This document shows positions 35,701 to 43,224 of a stretch of DNA of 64,000 bases, piece by piece. Each line of letters begins with the position of its first letter. Position 1 is the stretch's first letter. A program made the position numbers and the translations under genes. This stretch comes from Virgisporangium aurantiacum (GTDB taxonomy: Bacteria > Actinomycetota > Actinomycetes > Mycobacteriales > Micromonosporaceae): assembly GCF_016863635.1 (NCBI RefSeq), contig NZ_BOPG01000003.1:1-64000 (forward strand), in the 5' to 3' direction. A model generated the notes under the pieces. That model saw only the letters and a program-made list of their open reading frames with translations, was not told the origin of the DNA and did not search any database.

Positions 35701-36005
35701 TGTTGCGCCGGGAGCGCGCGGTGGGCGTCCAATTGAAGTTTTTCCCCGACCGCGGCCAGGAGCCCGGCCGCGAACATCGCGGGGTCGCGGTCGCGGCCGT
35801 CGAGGCTGTACCAGGTGACGCCCACCGCGCGGGTCCGCGCCCACATGGCGAGTTGCGTGGTCTTGCCGTAACCCGGCGCCGCGCAGACGTGCGTGACCGG
35901 CCGGCGGACGGCCGAATCGAACCGCCGCACGAGCTCCGGGCGGGCGACGAGGTCCGGAGCGGCCGGCGGGATCGCGCGCTTCCACAGCGGCGTGTACGAC
36001 CCCAT
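32652..36005 (-). CDS. Giant MalT-like ATPase/TPR regulator with C-terminal SARP (BTAD) domain
   Basis: An 1117-residue regulator. The N-terminus is a MalT-type STAND ATPase (Walker A CAAPGYGKTTQLA near residue 45, Walker B LVLVLDGCEHL near 150). A large helical TPR region covers about residues 330-860. The last 250 residues are a winged helix (VRLRTLGGFELLRDGVPVTV, NRLSVALSTLRAVLD) plus BTAD domain (TGDFLSDDPYAAWSAGLRDE). This reverses the usual SARP order, where the DNA-binding domain is N-terminal. A run of DADR repeats at residues 478-513 reflects a 12-bp minisatellite. Start ATG 36005. Its target is unknown; the divergent membrane-protein gene begins 58 bp away. Confidence 0.92.
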   Translation of the reverse strand: MGSYTPLWKRAIPPAAPDLVARPELVRRFDSAVRRPVTHVCAAPGYGKTTQLAMWARTRAVGVTWYSLDGRDRDPAMFAAGLLAAVGEKLQLDAHRALPAQHGPDAASDRTADATAEAIADAVERALTEPLVLVLDGCEHLAGLSAALLTALTRQLPARLHLVLATRTPAPVPLAELRGRGLLSDVAAADLAFSAGQTAEVLAGALGPDGRELAGAVQRYTGGWPAAVRLLAETLGRVPQKDRLAHLDAMTPTTVDTVDYLAEEVVASGAERIRPLWWVAGGQPRFTGAMCRAAGLDITEADLRDLANRGLLTLVEDVPDRAYAVPPLLAAAGRTAAASATDDRRRAFAAAAARAFHERGRPAEALRAILVLDDPAALTGHLAEHGAALLAAGEAAAVSAAVSAAVARIPGGSLPPAVHMVAGQARHIQGDWDSALAHFRAADPGAGPLPAGLAWRLAVIHYDRGELDAALAATERADRDADRDADRDADRDADRDADRDADKDTDRDTDSDTDRALLLSWTAAIHWLRHDARRCREAATAALDAAQASGDDSALATAHITCGMVAAMDGDQNGNAMHYEQAIRAATRAGDVLALMRVRNNNGSRLSEAGQFRSAVREFDEAIRLAELTGSPSSLALATANRGVATFALGRLDEAVTDFGTALAICRRLGSRMAAYPLLASADLHRARGNLELARATYEEAVTHARAGSDRQSSVPALAGLARSIVDDDPDRADALVAEALDVDKGIAEAEVTLAAGWIALIRGAPEAAAGWAERALAAAGTRRQGPRMAEAIELAALAGPPEGRVARLAEAADLWRGMEHEPGAAVNEYLRARLTGGPAGAAEHRLQLMAVRAADSRHAAGPLRWLAGQHPPPSVRLRTLGGFELLRDGVPVTVEEWRSRKARDLLTILVASRGRMVSRDSVAETLWPGEPTERLPNRLSVALSTLRAVLDPTRRFEPDRYVVADRARLRLGTLDVDVLTFLRTADDGTRLLAAGQPARARAALVGAEVAYTGDFLSDDPYAAWSAGLRDEARATYLRVARTLADLAASDGDTDTAVQYLLRLLGHDPHDEPAHLRLVAVLRAGGRHGEARRAYRRYTESMADIEVEPAPFPALTA
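34465..34572. repeat. In-frame 12-bp minisatellite
   Basis: Six perfect copies of TCGGCGTCTCTG (34501-34572) are preceded by three diverged copies (34465-34500). On the coding (minus) strand each copy encodes Asp-Ala-Asp-Arg, the diverged ones Asp-Thr-Asp-Arg/Lys/Ser. Changes in copy number would keep the frame of the 1117-residue regulator. Confidence 0.95.
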
Positions 36006-36063
36006 GCGGTGACGGTATCGAATGTTTTAAGGCCAGTTGAAGGACGGCGCGGACGATGGCGGG

Positions 36064-36978
36064 GTGCGAGTCGTGGATCCGGCCGGGTGGCCGTGGACGG
36101 TGCACCGCCGCTGGCTGCCGTGGCGTCCCCGGATCCACCGCGCGGTGGCCCTCCTCTGGTCCCGGGTGGACGCCGGCGACGACCTCACATTCGTTATGGG
36201 TCTGTTGCCGAGCATGCTCCTGTTGCCGGTGCTGCTGGTCGAGTGGACGCTGCTGATCGCGCTGCTGCCGTTCGCGGTGCCGGCCCGGTTGCTGGTCCGC
36301 CGGTGGACCGTGGAGGCACACGGCCGCCGCGGCGACGGCATGCTGGTGCGCTACTCCGCTGTCACCACCGGGCATGCTCTGCGTGACACCGCGGCGGCGG
36401 AGATCCGCCGTGCGGGTGCCCCGTCGTCACTGGGCGAGCCGATCGTGACGCGGGTGGCCGCCGACGACGTCACCGATCTCTCCCGCGACCGGCTGTGCGA
36501 CGGCGGCGAGGTCACCGTGGCGTGCCTGGTGCAGGGCTACGGCACGGCGAAGTCCCGGGACGGCTGGATCGCGGGCCGGCTGACGGCCGTACCCGGGTGG
36601 CTGTCCTTCCAGCCGGACGGCGGCCACGCGCCGGCGACCTGGCCCCTCCTCGGCAGCGACGACCCACAGCTGGCCCTGGCCGGCGCGGACGACCGCCCCG
36701 CGGTGGGCCGGCGCGTGATCGCGTCGTACGAAACGCCGATCGGCCGCTTCCGCGTAGCGGTGGACCCGCACGTCGGCCCGCTACTGCGCGACCTGCTGGC
36801 GGCGGGCGCCGAGCCGTTCAGGCCCGACGTCGCCTGGACCATGTGGCGCCGCGACAACGCCGGCACCGTACGCGAGATAGCGAGGTTCGGCTCCCGCGCC
36901 GACGCCGAACTGCTCGCCGAGAACCTCGCCGCCAGGGGCGCCCGCCAACTGTTCTGGCTCGCCGCCACCCCCCGCTAA
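36064..36978 (+). CDS. Hypothetical membrane protein
   Basis: About 304 residues. Two close hydrophobic segments (FVMGLLPSMLLLPVLLVEW and TLLIALLPFAVPARLLV, about residues 45-80) form a membrane hairpin. The rest is soluble and contains a beta-rich central part (VTVACLVQGYGTAKSRDGWI, then LTAVPGWLSFQPDGG) and a helical end. No family is recognised with confidence. GTG 36064 is used; the frame is open from ATG 36037 and either could be real. It is divergent from the MalT/SARP-like gene and is followed by a strong palindromic terminator. Confidence 0.65.
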   Translation: MRVVDPAGWPWTVHRRWLPWRPRIHRAVALLWSRVDAGDDLTFVMGLLPSMLLLPVLLVEWTLLIALLPFAVPARLLVRRWTVEAHGRRGDGMLVRYSAVTTGHALRDTAAAEIRRAGAPSSLGEPIVTRVAADDVTDLSRDRLCDGGEVTVACLVQGYGTAKSRDGWIAGRLTAVPGWLSFQPDGGHAPATWPLLGSDDPQLALAGADDRPAVGRRVIASYETPIGRFRVAVDPHVGPLLRDLLAAGAEPFRPDVAWTMWRRDNAGTVREIARFGSRADAELLAENLAARGARQLFWLAATPR

Positions 36979-36993
36979 CCCCCACCCCCGAGT

Positions 36994-37065
36994 CGATCTT
37001 GCAGTTGTGGTGCCCGTCAAAGCCGCCCGAACGGCCCCGAACCCGGCACCACAACTGCAAGATCG
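36994..37065. terminator. 21-bp palindrome, terminator/REP-like element
   Basis: CGATCTTGCAGTTGTGGTGCC (36994-37014; shown here as the arm, mirrored at 37045-37065) forms a perfect 21-bp stem around a 30-nt loop, starting 16 bp after the stop of the membrane-protein gene. There is no U tract on either strand, so it may be a repeat element doing terminator duty. Together with the next element it fills most of the gene-free stretch 36979-37277. Confidence 0.75.
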
Positions 37066-37098
37066 CCGGACACGGCGACGCGCACGCGGACCGCGGGG

Positions 37099-37150
37099 CG
37101 GATCTTGGACTCCTTGCGGTGCTATGGCACCTCATGCAGTCCAAGATCCG
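37099..37150. repeat. Second palindromic element, GATCTTGGACT family
   Basis: CGGATCTTGGACT (37099-37111) pairs with AGTCCAAGATCCG (37138-37150), a perfect 13-bp stem. The loop contains a smaller hairpin (GGTGC-TATG-GCACC). The arm and the adjoining GCGGTGCT recur in the palindrome at 61227-61280, so this is a repeat family. It shares the GATCTTG outer end with the element 34 bp to the left. Confidence 0.8.
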
Positions 37151-37213
37151 GATGACCCGACCTCGACGCATGCTGAAGGAAATTTCCGTCGCCGCCGACC
37201 GACCGGTTGGTCT

Positions 37214-37243
37214 TTGACATCCATCGATATCCATCGCTATCGT
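37214..37243 (+). promoter_or_regulatory. Promoter of the secreted SH3-like protein gene
   Basis: TTGACA (37214-37219) and TATCGT (37238-37243) are separated by 18 bp, a good match to a primary-sigma promoter, 34 bp before the GTG at 37278. The TATCCATCG repeats between them (ATCGATATCCATCGCTAT) are unusually A+T-rich for this window. Confidence 0.6.
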
Positions 37244-37277
37244 TCTGTCTGCCTAGCGATCCTTCAGGGAGGCAGCG

Positions 37278-38510
37278 GTGCGCCATCAGACTCTTTTCCG
37301 TAGCGGGCGCCTGGGTGCGCTCGCCCTCACTCTCGTCGCCGGGATGATCGCCGGCACGGGCCTGCCCGCGCAGGCGGACCCCGTACGGCAGGACGATCCG
37401 TCCAACACCTGGTCGGCAGATCTGGTCACGATCGACGACGACGACACCAACGTGACGAACGTCGACGGGCGACTGCGACTGGCCGATCTCACCAGGACCC
37501 CGGCGAGCCTGCGCCGTCCGGTGCCGGAGGGCATGCTGGTCACCGCCACCCATCAGCTTGCCACCCCCGCCGACCTCGTCACGGCCGATTACAAGGGGGT
37601 CGGGCCCGGCGCGGGAGCGGGCACCGGCGTCACCATCGAGGTGCGCGGCCAGCAGGCCGACGGGGAATGGGGCGAGTGGCGGGAGGCCGGCACCGCGCTG
37701 TCGGAGCCGACGCTCCTGGTGCAGGTCCGGGTGGTGCTGACGGGTGCGAACGCCACGATCGGGGAACTGGCCCTGTCGGCGACGCTCACGGCGTCACCGA
37801 AAACCCACGCCGCGACGCCCGGCCTGACCTACCGCGTTTTCGCCACCCGCGAAGGTCTCGTCGGGGGCACCACCGCGAACGGGCACGTCATCACGAGCCG
37901 CGACCACTTCGTGGCGTTGCCGTCGCGGCGCGGGCTGGCCGCGCGGAACGCCGGCGACTACACGGTGAAGGTCTGCACCACCAGCGGGACCCTGCGCTGC
38001 GAGTACGCGCCGGTCTGGGACGTAGGCCCGTGGAACACCACCGACGACTACTGGAACCCGTCGGCCACCCGCCAGTCGTGGAAGGACCTGCCGCAGGGCA
38101 GGCCGGAGGCGCAGGCCGCGTACCAGAACAACTACAACGGCGGTGAAGATCAATTTGGACGCCAGGTGGCGAACCCGGCCGGCATCGACCTCGCCGACGG
38201 CACGTTCTGGGACGGCCTCAAGCTGACCGACAACTCCTGGGTGAACGTGTCGTACCTGTGGACCGGCACCGGTTCCCGCGCCACGCTCGGCAACGATCTC
38301 CTGAACATCCGCCCGTCGGCGAGCACCTCGGGCACGGCGCTCGGCTACGTCGCCCCGTATTCGCGGGTGCCCGTCGAGTGCTTCGCCACCGGCACGACGG
38401 TGACCGGCACCTACCGCACCAGCAACCAGTGGGACCGCCTGGCCACCGGCCAGTTCATCAGCCACGCCTACGTCGCGAGCATCACGGGCGGTACCGTAGC
38501 CGCGTGCTGA
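37278..38510 (+). CDS. Secreted protein with C-terminal SH3-like domain
   Basis: A 410-residue exported protein starting at GTG with GGGAGGCAGC upstream. A signal peptide (LGALALTLVAGMIAGTGLPA, cleavage near AQADP) is followed by an N-terminal domain of about 150 residues resembling the leader domain of secreted amidases (MLVTATHQLATPADLVTADY, then EWREAGTALSEPTLLVQVRV). The last 80 residues look like a bacterial SH3 domain (ALGYVAPYSRVPVECFATG, then QWDRLATGQFISHAYV), which usually binds cell wall. No catalytic motif is evident. Cysteines at KVCTTSGTLRC and VECF could form disulfides. It has its own promoter. Confidence 0.75.
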   Translation: MRHQTLFRSGRLGALALTLVAGMIAGTGLPAQADPVRQDDPSNTWSADLVTIDDDDTNVTNVDGRLRLADLTRTPASLRRPVPEGMLVTATHQLATPADLVTADYKGVGPGAGAGTGVTIEVRGQQADGEWGEWREAGTALSEPTLLVQVRVVLTGANATIGELALSATLTASPKTHAATPGLTYRVFATREGLVGGTTANGHVITSRDHFVALPSRRGLAARNAGDYTVKVCTTSGTLRCEYAPVWDVGPWNTTDDYWNPSATRQSWKDLPQGRPEAQAAYQNNYNGGEDQFGRQVANPAGIDLADGTFWDGLKLTDNSWVNVSYLWTGTGSRATLGNDLLNIRPSASTSGTALGYVAPYSRVPVECFATGTTVTGTYRTSNQWDRLATGQFISHAYVASITGGTVAAC

Positions 38511-39133
38511 CGGACGCCTGGGAAGCTGCCGATCCGGTCTGGCGCGAGTGCTTTCTCCTCGCGTGGGAGTCGTTCCGGGTCGGCAGCATTCCCGTCGGCG
38601 CGGTGCTGCTCGGCCCGGACGGCGCCGTGGTCAGCCGGGGCCGGAACCGGTTCAACGAGTCGGTCGCTCCGCCCGGCGAGATCGCCGGCAGCTACATCGC
38701 CCACGCCGAGATCAACGCGCTGGCGACCCTGCCGCGCGGCGAGTACGGCGACCACGTCCTGTACTCGACGCTCGAACCGTGCCTGCTGTGCAGTTCCGCG
38801 CTGCGCTTCAGCCACGTCGGCACCGTCCGCTACGCGGCCGAGGACCCGTTCTGGCACGGCATCGACCGCCTGCCCGACGTCAACGAGAACATCGCCCGCC
38901 GCTGGACCCGGCGCGAAGGCCCCCTGAAGAGTCCACTGAGGACACTCGGTGCGGTACTGCCGCTGGTCTCGTCGGTGGAGCGCGACGTCCGGTCGGTGAT
39001 CGCCGTTCACGAGCGGGAGATGCCCGAGGTGTTGCGGCTCGCCCAGCGGCTGGCCGGCGAGCCCGCGGCCCGGCTCCGCACGCTGACGCTCGATCAGGCC
39101 GCGAGCGAGATCCTCGGCAGCGCCTCGTCGTAG
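38504..39133 (+). CDS. Nucleoside/CMP deaminase-like protein
   Basis: A 209-residue zinc deaminase-fold protein starting at GTG 38504, overlapping the preceding stop by 7 nt. Zinc and catalytic motifs are intact: HAEINAL (about residues 67-73; His ligand and Glu acid/base) and EPCLLCSSAL (two Cys ligands). The N-terminal half matches the TadA/guanine deaminase family (GSIPVGAVLLGPDGAVVSRG, N in GRNRFNE). A 70-residue C-terminal extension is not part of TadA. It probably deaminates a free base or nucleoside; substrate not determined. The last 40 bp overlap the convergent chelatase gene. Confidence 0.83.
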   Translation: MLTDAWEAADPVWRECFLLAWESFRVGSIPVGAVLLGPDGAVVSRGRNRFNESVAPPGEIAGSYIAHAEINALATLPRGEYGDHVLYSTLEPCLLCSSALRFSHVGTVRYAAEDPFWHGIDRLPDVNENIARRWTRREGPLKSPLRTLGAVLPLVSSVERDVRSVIAVHEREMPEVLRLAQRLAGEPAARLRTLTLDQAASEILGSASS

Positions 39134-39774
39134 CGCCGGAGAACCAGGTCCGTCACGGCCGGGTGGGTGATGAGCGGCGCGGTGACCGCGTCGGCGCCGG
39201 CCGTGTACAGGGAACGGTGGAAGAGCCCGTCGACGAGGAGGTACGCCGCGACGGTGATCCGCGCGGCGCCTTGCGCGCGGAGCGCGGCCACCACGTCGGG
39301 TACCCGTGGCGTCAGCGAGGGGCTCGCGTACGCGACGTGGCACGGGAACGGCAGGGCGTCGGCCACCGCGGCGACGTCGGCCCGGCCGCGCGGATCGCTG
39401 GAACCGGCGGCGGCCAGCACCACGGCGTCGGCCGGGCCCGCGGCGGACGCGCGGTCGGCCAGCGCGACGCGGTCGGCTAGCGCGGCCACCAGCCGGTCGT
39501 CGTACAGCGGCGGCGCGGCGACCACCGGTGTGCCGGCGGTCGCCGACGCGATGTCGACGCGGACGTGGTATCCGGTGGTCAACAGCAACGGCACCGCGAC
39601 CGCCGGCGCGTCCACAGTGGACACCACCGAGGCGAGGGACGGCTCCTGAACGTCCACATAGGACAGCCGGACCGGCAGGGTCGGTCGGCGGCGGGAGAGC
39701 CGCGCCGCCAGGGCATGGATCTGGGCCTGACCGGCCGCTGCCCGCGTACCGTGCGCCACGAGGATCAGCGTCAC
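39094..39774 (-). CDS. cbiX: Sirohydrochlorin chelatase (CbiX/SirB-like)
   Basis: A 226-residue class II chelatase that would insert iron (or cobalt) into sirohydrochlorin. The first catalytic His is in ILVAHGTR (residues 3-10), and the second metal-binding region is LLLTTGYHVRVDI (near residue 68). The two-lobed repeat is visible, with the second lobe starting VVLAAAGSSDPRGR. Start is GTG 39774. It lies 76 bp downstream of the NnaR-like gene on the same strand, so the two may be co-transcribed. Iron chelation would supply siroheme to NirB, encoded nearby, matching the mycobacterial arrangement of CbiX, HemD-like regulator and nitrite reductase. Confidence 0.88.
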   Translation of the reverse strand: MTLILVAHGTRAAAGQAQIHALAARLSRRRPTLPVRLSYVDVQEPSLASVVSTVDAPAVAVPLLLTTGYHVRVDIASATAGTPVVAAPPLYDDRLVAALADRVALADRASAAGPADAVVLAAAGSSDPRGRADVAAVADALPFPCHVAYASPSLTPRVPDVVAALRAQGAARITVAAYLLVDGLFHRSLYTAGADAVTAPLITHPAVTDLVLRRYDEALPRISLAA

Positions 39775-39850
39775 GACGGGTCCCCACTTCGTGGTGACCC
39801 GCCCTGACCGGGGCGACTCTGCCTAATGGTGCCCTCGCGCAAGCGCTCGG

Positions 39851-40990
39851 TCACGAATCCACCCGCAACCGGTAGCCGCGCTTCACAACCGTCTCGATGA
39901 ACCGGCCCGAACCGAGCGCCGCGCGCAACCGCGCGACGGCGACATCCACGGAGTGGCCGTCGGTTCCGCCCGGCAGCGCGGTGGCCAGCGCCGCCCGCGA
40001 GACAACCGCTCCGGGACGCGATGCCAGCGCGCCGAGCGCGGTCATGCTCGCCGGTGCCAGCATCCGCACGTCGCCGTCGACGAGCACGGCGTGGCCCCGG
40101 ATCTCCAACTCGCACCCGGCGACGCGTACCCGCCGGGCCCGCCGGGGCAGTTCGTCGGTGACCGAGCGCACCATCGCGCCCAGCCGCGACCGGGCCGGCA
40201 CCAGCGCGGGAACGCCGGCGTTCACCAGCGGCGCCGCCGTCACCGGCCCCACGCACGCGGCGACCACGCGGCCGTCGAACGCGCGCAACAGCGCGGGCCC
40301 GTCGGAGCCGGCGACCTCCAGCAGCGCGTTGACGGCCGGCGCGCTGGTGAACGTCACCGCGTCGACCCGGCCGGCGAGCACCTGCTCGACCAGCCGCCGC
40401 ACCGGCGCGGGATCGTCGGGCAGCCGGTACCGGTACACCGACACCTCGACGACGTCGGCGCCGGCCGAGCGAAGCGCGTTCACGAAGTCCATCTGGACGC
40501 CGCCGTGCAACTGCACCGCGATCCGCCGCCCGGCGACGCCCTCGGCCAGCAGCCGCTCCTGAATCTCCTCGCACGACTCGCTGGGCGCCGACCACACCTC
40601 GCTCAGGCCCGCCGCGCGGATGGCGCCGCACGGCTTGGCCCCGCGCGCGATCAGCGCGGCCCGCGCGAGGCCGGCGCGCAGCTCGTCGCCCAGGCCCCAG
40701 CCCTCGGCCGCCTCCAACCACCCGCGGAACCCGATGCCGGTGTTCACCACGACCAGGTCGGGCGCGTTGTCGATGCACTCGCGGGTGGCCTCGTGCAGCG
40801 CCTCGTCGTCGAGCAACGGGACGTGTGTGATGACGGGCACACTCACCACCCGGGCTCCGCGGCGTTCCAGCAGCACGCTCTGTTCGTCGCGACGGCGCTC
40901 GGCGGTGACGGCGATGGTAAAGCCGGTCAACGGGGTGTCGCCGGGCGCCCCCGTGCGGCGCCCGGACAACTCCTCATCGGCTCCACTCAT
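39851..40990 (-). CDS. nnaR: NnaR-like regulator: uroporphyrinogen-III synthase fold plus winged helix
   Basis: A 379-residue two-domain protein. Residues 15-275 are a HemD fold (TIAVTAERRRDEQSVLLERR, APDLVVVNTGIGFRGWL, VDAVTFTSAPAVNALL, VVAACVGPVTAAPL). Residues 285-379 are an OmpR-type winged helix (HAVLVDGDVRMLAPASMTAL, HSVDVAVARLRAALG, VVKRGYRLRV). This is the layout of actinobacterial NnaR/Rv0260c-type proteins that regulate nitrate/nitrite assimilation. Start ATG 40990 is chosen over an open extension to 41065 because the extension would cover the operator-like repeat. Divergent from nasA; likely activates the nas-nir-nar genes. Real UroIII synthase activity cannot be excluded. Confidence 0.88.
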   Translation of the reverse strand: MSGADEELSGRRTGAPGDTPLTGFTIAVTAERRRDEQSVLLERRGARVVSVPVITHVPLLDDEALHEATRECIDNAPDLVVVNTGIGFRGWLEAAEGWGLGDELRAGLARAALIARGAKPCGAIRAAGLSEVWSAPSESCEEIQERLLAEGVAGRRIAVQLHGGVQMDFVNALRSAGADVVEVSVYRYRLPDDPAPVRRLVEQVLAGRVDAVTFTSAPAVNALLEVAGSDGPALLRAFDGRVVAACVGPVTAAPLVNAGVPALVPARSRLGAMVRSVTDELPRRARRVRVAGCELEIRGHAVLVDGDVRMLAPASMTALGALASRPGAVVSRAALATALPGGTDGHSVDVAVARLRAALGSGRFIETVVKRGYRLRVDS

Positions 40991-41013
40991 CTCTGAGAGG
41001 CTGACGACCCGCC

Positions 41014-41052
41014 GTTTCCACGTTGGCTCCTTCGTGTTACCACGGTGGAAAC
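41014..41052. promoter_or_regulatory. Operator-like inverted repeat upstream of nnaR and nasA
   Basis: GTTACCAC-G-GTGGAAAC (41036-41052) is an inverted repeat with one-base centre. A related half site, GTTTCCACG, begins at 41014, 22 bp (two helical turns) away. It lies in the 161-bp region between nnaR and nasA. GTTAC and GAAAC resemble GlnR half-sites but are 7 nt apart rather than the usual 6, so NnaR or another regulator is as likely. Confidence 0.5.
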
Positions 41053-41151
41053 CGTGCCTCACCATCGTCGCCCGCCGGTCGCGAGATCTTTCTCAACGCA
41101 CCGAAACGATGACGGAACGCAGGGGCAACTCCGGGTGCCGAACATCACCCC

Positions 41152-43224
41152 ATGACTTCGGTGGCGACGCACTGCCCGTACTGCTCACTGCAGTGCGGCG
41201 TCACCATGCGCATCCAGGCGGCGCCCCGCCCGCCGCTGCTGGAGCCCGACGACTTCCCCACCAACCGCGGCGGGCTGTGCGCCAAGGGCTGGAGCGCCGC
41301 CGAACTCCTCGACCACCCCGACCGCCTCACCACCCCGCTCGTCCGGGACAACGGCGAACTGCGACCGTCCACGTGGGACGAAGCACTCGATCGGGTGACA
41401 GCGGCCATCAAAACGGCGCAGGCCCGGTACGGCCCGGAGTCGGTCGGCTGCTTCGGCGGTGGCGGTCTCACCAACGAGAAGGCGTACCAGTTCGGCAAGT
41501 TCGCCCGGGTTGCCCTGCGCACGCCGTACATCGACTACAACGGCCGGTTCTGCATGTCGTCGGCGGCGACCGCCGGCAACCGCGCGTTCGGCGTCGACCG
41601 CGGGCTGCCGTTCCCGCTCGCCGACATCGCAGGCGCGCAGACCGTGCTCCTCGTCGGCAGCAACCCGGCCGACACCATGCCGCCCGCGATGCAGTACTTC
41701 GACACGGGACGCGCGAACGGCGCCGCGCACATCGTCGTCGATCCGCGGTACACGGCCACGGCGAAGGGCAGCACGCTGCACCTGCAACCGACACCGGGCA
41801 CCGACCTGGCGCTCGCCAACGGCCTGCTGCACATCGCGATCCGCGAGGGGTACGTCGACCAGGCGTACGTCGACACCCGGACCTCCGGGTTCGCCGCGGT
41901 CCGCGCCGCGGTGGCGGCCTACTGGCCGGACCGGGTCGAGCGGATGACGGGCGTGCCCGTCGCGCACCTGCGGCGCGCGGTCGAGCTGCTCGGCACGGCG
42001 CGGTCGGCGATGATTCTCACGGCCCGCGGCGCGGAGCAGCACCGCAACGGGACGGACACCACGCAGGCCTGGATCAACCTGGCGCTCGCCCTCGGGCTGC
42101 CGGGCCGCCCGTACTCCGGGTTCGGCACGGTCACCGGGCAGGGCAACGGGCAGGGCGGCCGCGAACACGGCCAGAAGGCCGACCAGCTACCGGGTTACCG
42201 CCGCATCGACGACCCGGCGGCGCGCGCGCACGTCGCGGCCGTCTGGGGCATCGACCCCGACGACCTGCCCGGCCCGGGCGTCTCGGCGGTGGAACTGCTG
42301 GACCGGTGCGGCCGGCCGGACGGCGTACGGGTGCTGCTCGTGCTCGCGTCCAACGTGGTCGTCTCCGCGCCGGACCGCAACCGCGTGCGCGAACGCCTGG
42401 GCGCGCTGGACCTTCTCGTCGTCTCCGATTTCTTCCTGTCCGAGACGGCCGCGCTCGCCGACGTCGTGTTCCCCACCGCGCAGTGGGCGGAGGAGGACGG
42501 CACGATGACCAACCTGGAGGGACGGGTGCTGCGCCGCCGCCGCGTCCTCGATCCCCCGCCCGGCGTCCACGACGACCTGACGCTCATGTCCCTGTTGGCC
42601 GAACGCCTCGGGCATTCGTTCTCGGCGGATCCGCGCACCGTCTTCGACGAACTGCGCCGCGCCAGCGCCGGCGGGATCGCCGACTACGCCGGCATCTCCT
42701 ACGAACGCGTCGACGCCGAACAGGGCGTGTTCTGGCCCTGCCCGTCCGACGACCACCCCGGCACCCCGCACCTGTTCGCCGACGGGTTCCCCACGCCGGA
42801 CGGCCGCGCGCGGTTCATCCGGGTCGACCACACCGAGCCGGCCGAGACGCCCGACCGCGAGTTCCCGTACGTGCTCACCACCGGCCGCGTCATGCAGCAG
42901 TACCAGAGCGGCAACCAGACCCGGCGGGCCCGCTCGCTGCACGCCAGCGCCACCGACCCGAAGGTCGAACTGCACCCGGATCTGGCCCGCCGCCTCGGAA
43001 TCGACGCGGCCGACCTGGTGGAGCTGCGCACCCGGCGCGGCCGCGCGGTGTTCCGCGCACTGATCACGAACACGATCCGCCCGGACACCGTGTTCGCGCC
43101 GTTCCACTGGGGCGGCGAGCAGAGCGCGAACGCGTTGACCGATCCCGCCCTCGACCCGCACTCGAAGATGCCCGCGTTCAAGGTGTGCGCGGTCGCGATC
43201 ACCCCCATCAAGGAGGACCGCTGA
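41152..43224 (+). CDS. nasA: Assimilatory nitrate reductase catalytic subunit (molybdopterin, Fe-S)
   Basis: A 690-residue DMSO-reductase-family enzyme reducing nitrate to nitrite in the cytoplasm. The N-terminal 4Fe-4S site is CPYCSLQCG plus CAKGW (about residues 8-45). The Mo-ligating Cys is in RFCMSSAA (near residue 135). Cofactor-binding segments include VLLVGSNPADTMPP, GTVTGQGNGQGGREHGQKAD and the C-terminal molydopterin dinucleotide domain with TGRVMQQYQSGNQTRR. There is no twin-arginine signal, and no C-terminal BFD-like 2Fe-2S domain, so an external electron donor is needed. None is evident in the window. First gene of the nas-nir-nar operon; the next gene starts one base after its stop. 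Confidence 0.94.
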   Translation: MTSVATHCPYCSLQCGVTMRIQAAPRPPLLEPDDFPTNRGGLCAKGWSAAELLDHPDRLTTPLVRDNGELRPSTWDEALDRVTAAIKTAQARYGPESVGCFGGGGLTNEKAYQFGKFARVALRTPYIDYNGRFCMSSAATAGNRAFGVDRGLPFPLADIAGAQTVLLVGSNPADTMPPAMQYFDTGRANGAAHIVVDPRYTATAKGSTLHLQPTPGTDLALANGLLHIAIREGYVDQAYVDTRTSGFAAVRAAVAAYWPDRVERMTGVPVAHLRRAVELLGTARSAMILTARGAEQHRNGTDTTQAWINLALALGLPGRPYSGFGTVTGQGNGQGGREHGQKADQLPGYRRIDDPAARAHVAAVWGIDPDDLPGPGVSAVELLDRCGRPDGVRVLLVLASNVVVSAPDRNRVRERLGALDLLVVSDFFLSETAALADVVFPTAQWAEEDGTMTNLEGRVLRRRRVLDPPPGVHDDLTLMSLLAERLGHSFSADPRTVFDELRRASAGGIADYAGISYERVDAEQGVFWPCPSDDHPGTPHLFADGFPTPDGRARFIRVDHTEPAETPDREFPYVLTTGRVMQQYQSGNQTRRARSLHASATDPKVELHPDLARRLGIDAADLVELRTRRGRAVFRALITNTIRPDTVFAPFHWGGEQSANALTDPALDPHSKMPAFKVCAVAITPIKEDR

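Noticed and set aside
32367..36386. A 1339-codon plus-strand open frame across the regulator gene
   Set aside because: It lies antisense to the well-defined MalT/SARP-like protein, has low-complexity Arg/Gly composition and a VGVS repeat that only mirrors the minisatellite; a typical high-G+C shadow frame.
36979..37277. Mobile element or gene in the 299-bp gap
   Set aside because: Only two palindromic elements and a promoter are seen; no ORF with coding features and no target-site duplication.
41036..41052. GlnR box upstream of nasA
   Set aside because: GTTAC and GAAAC are 7 nt apart rather than 6 and no second a/b pair is in phase; kept only as a generic operator candidate.
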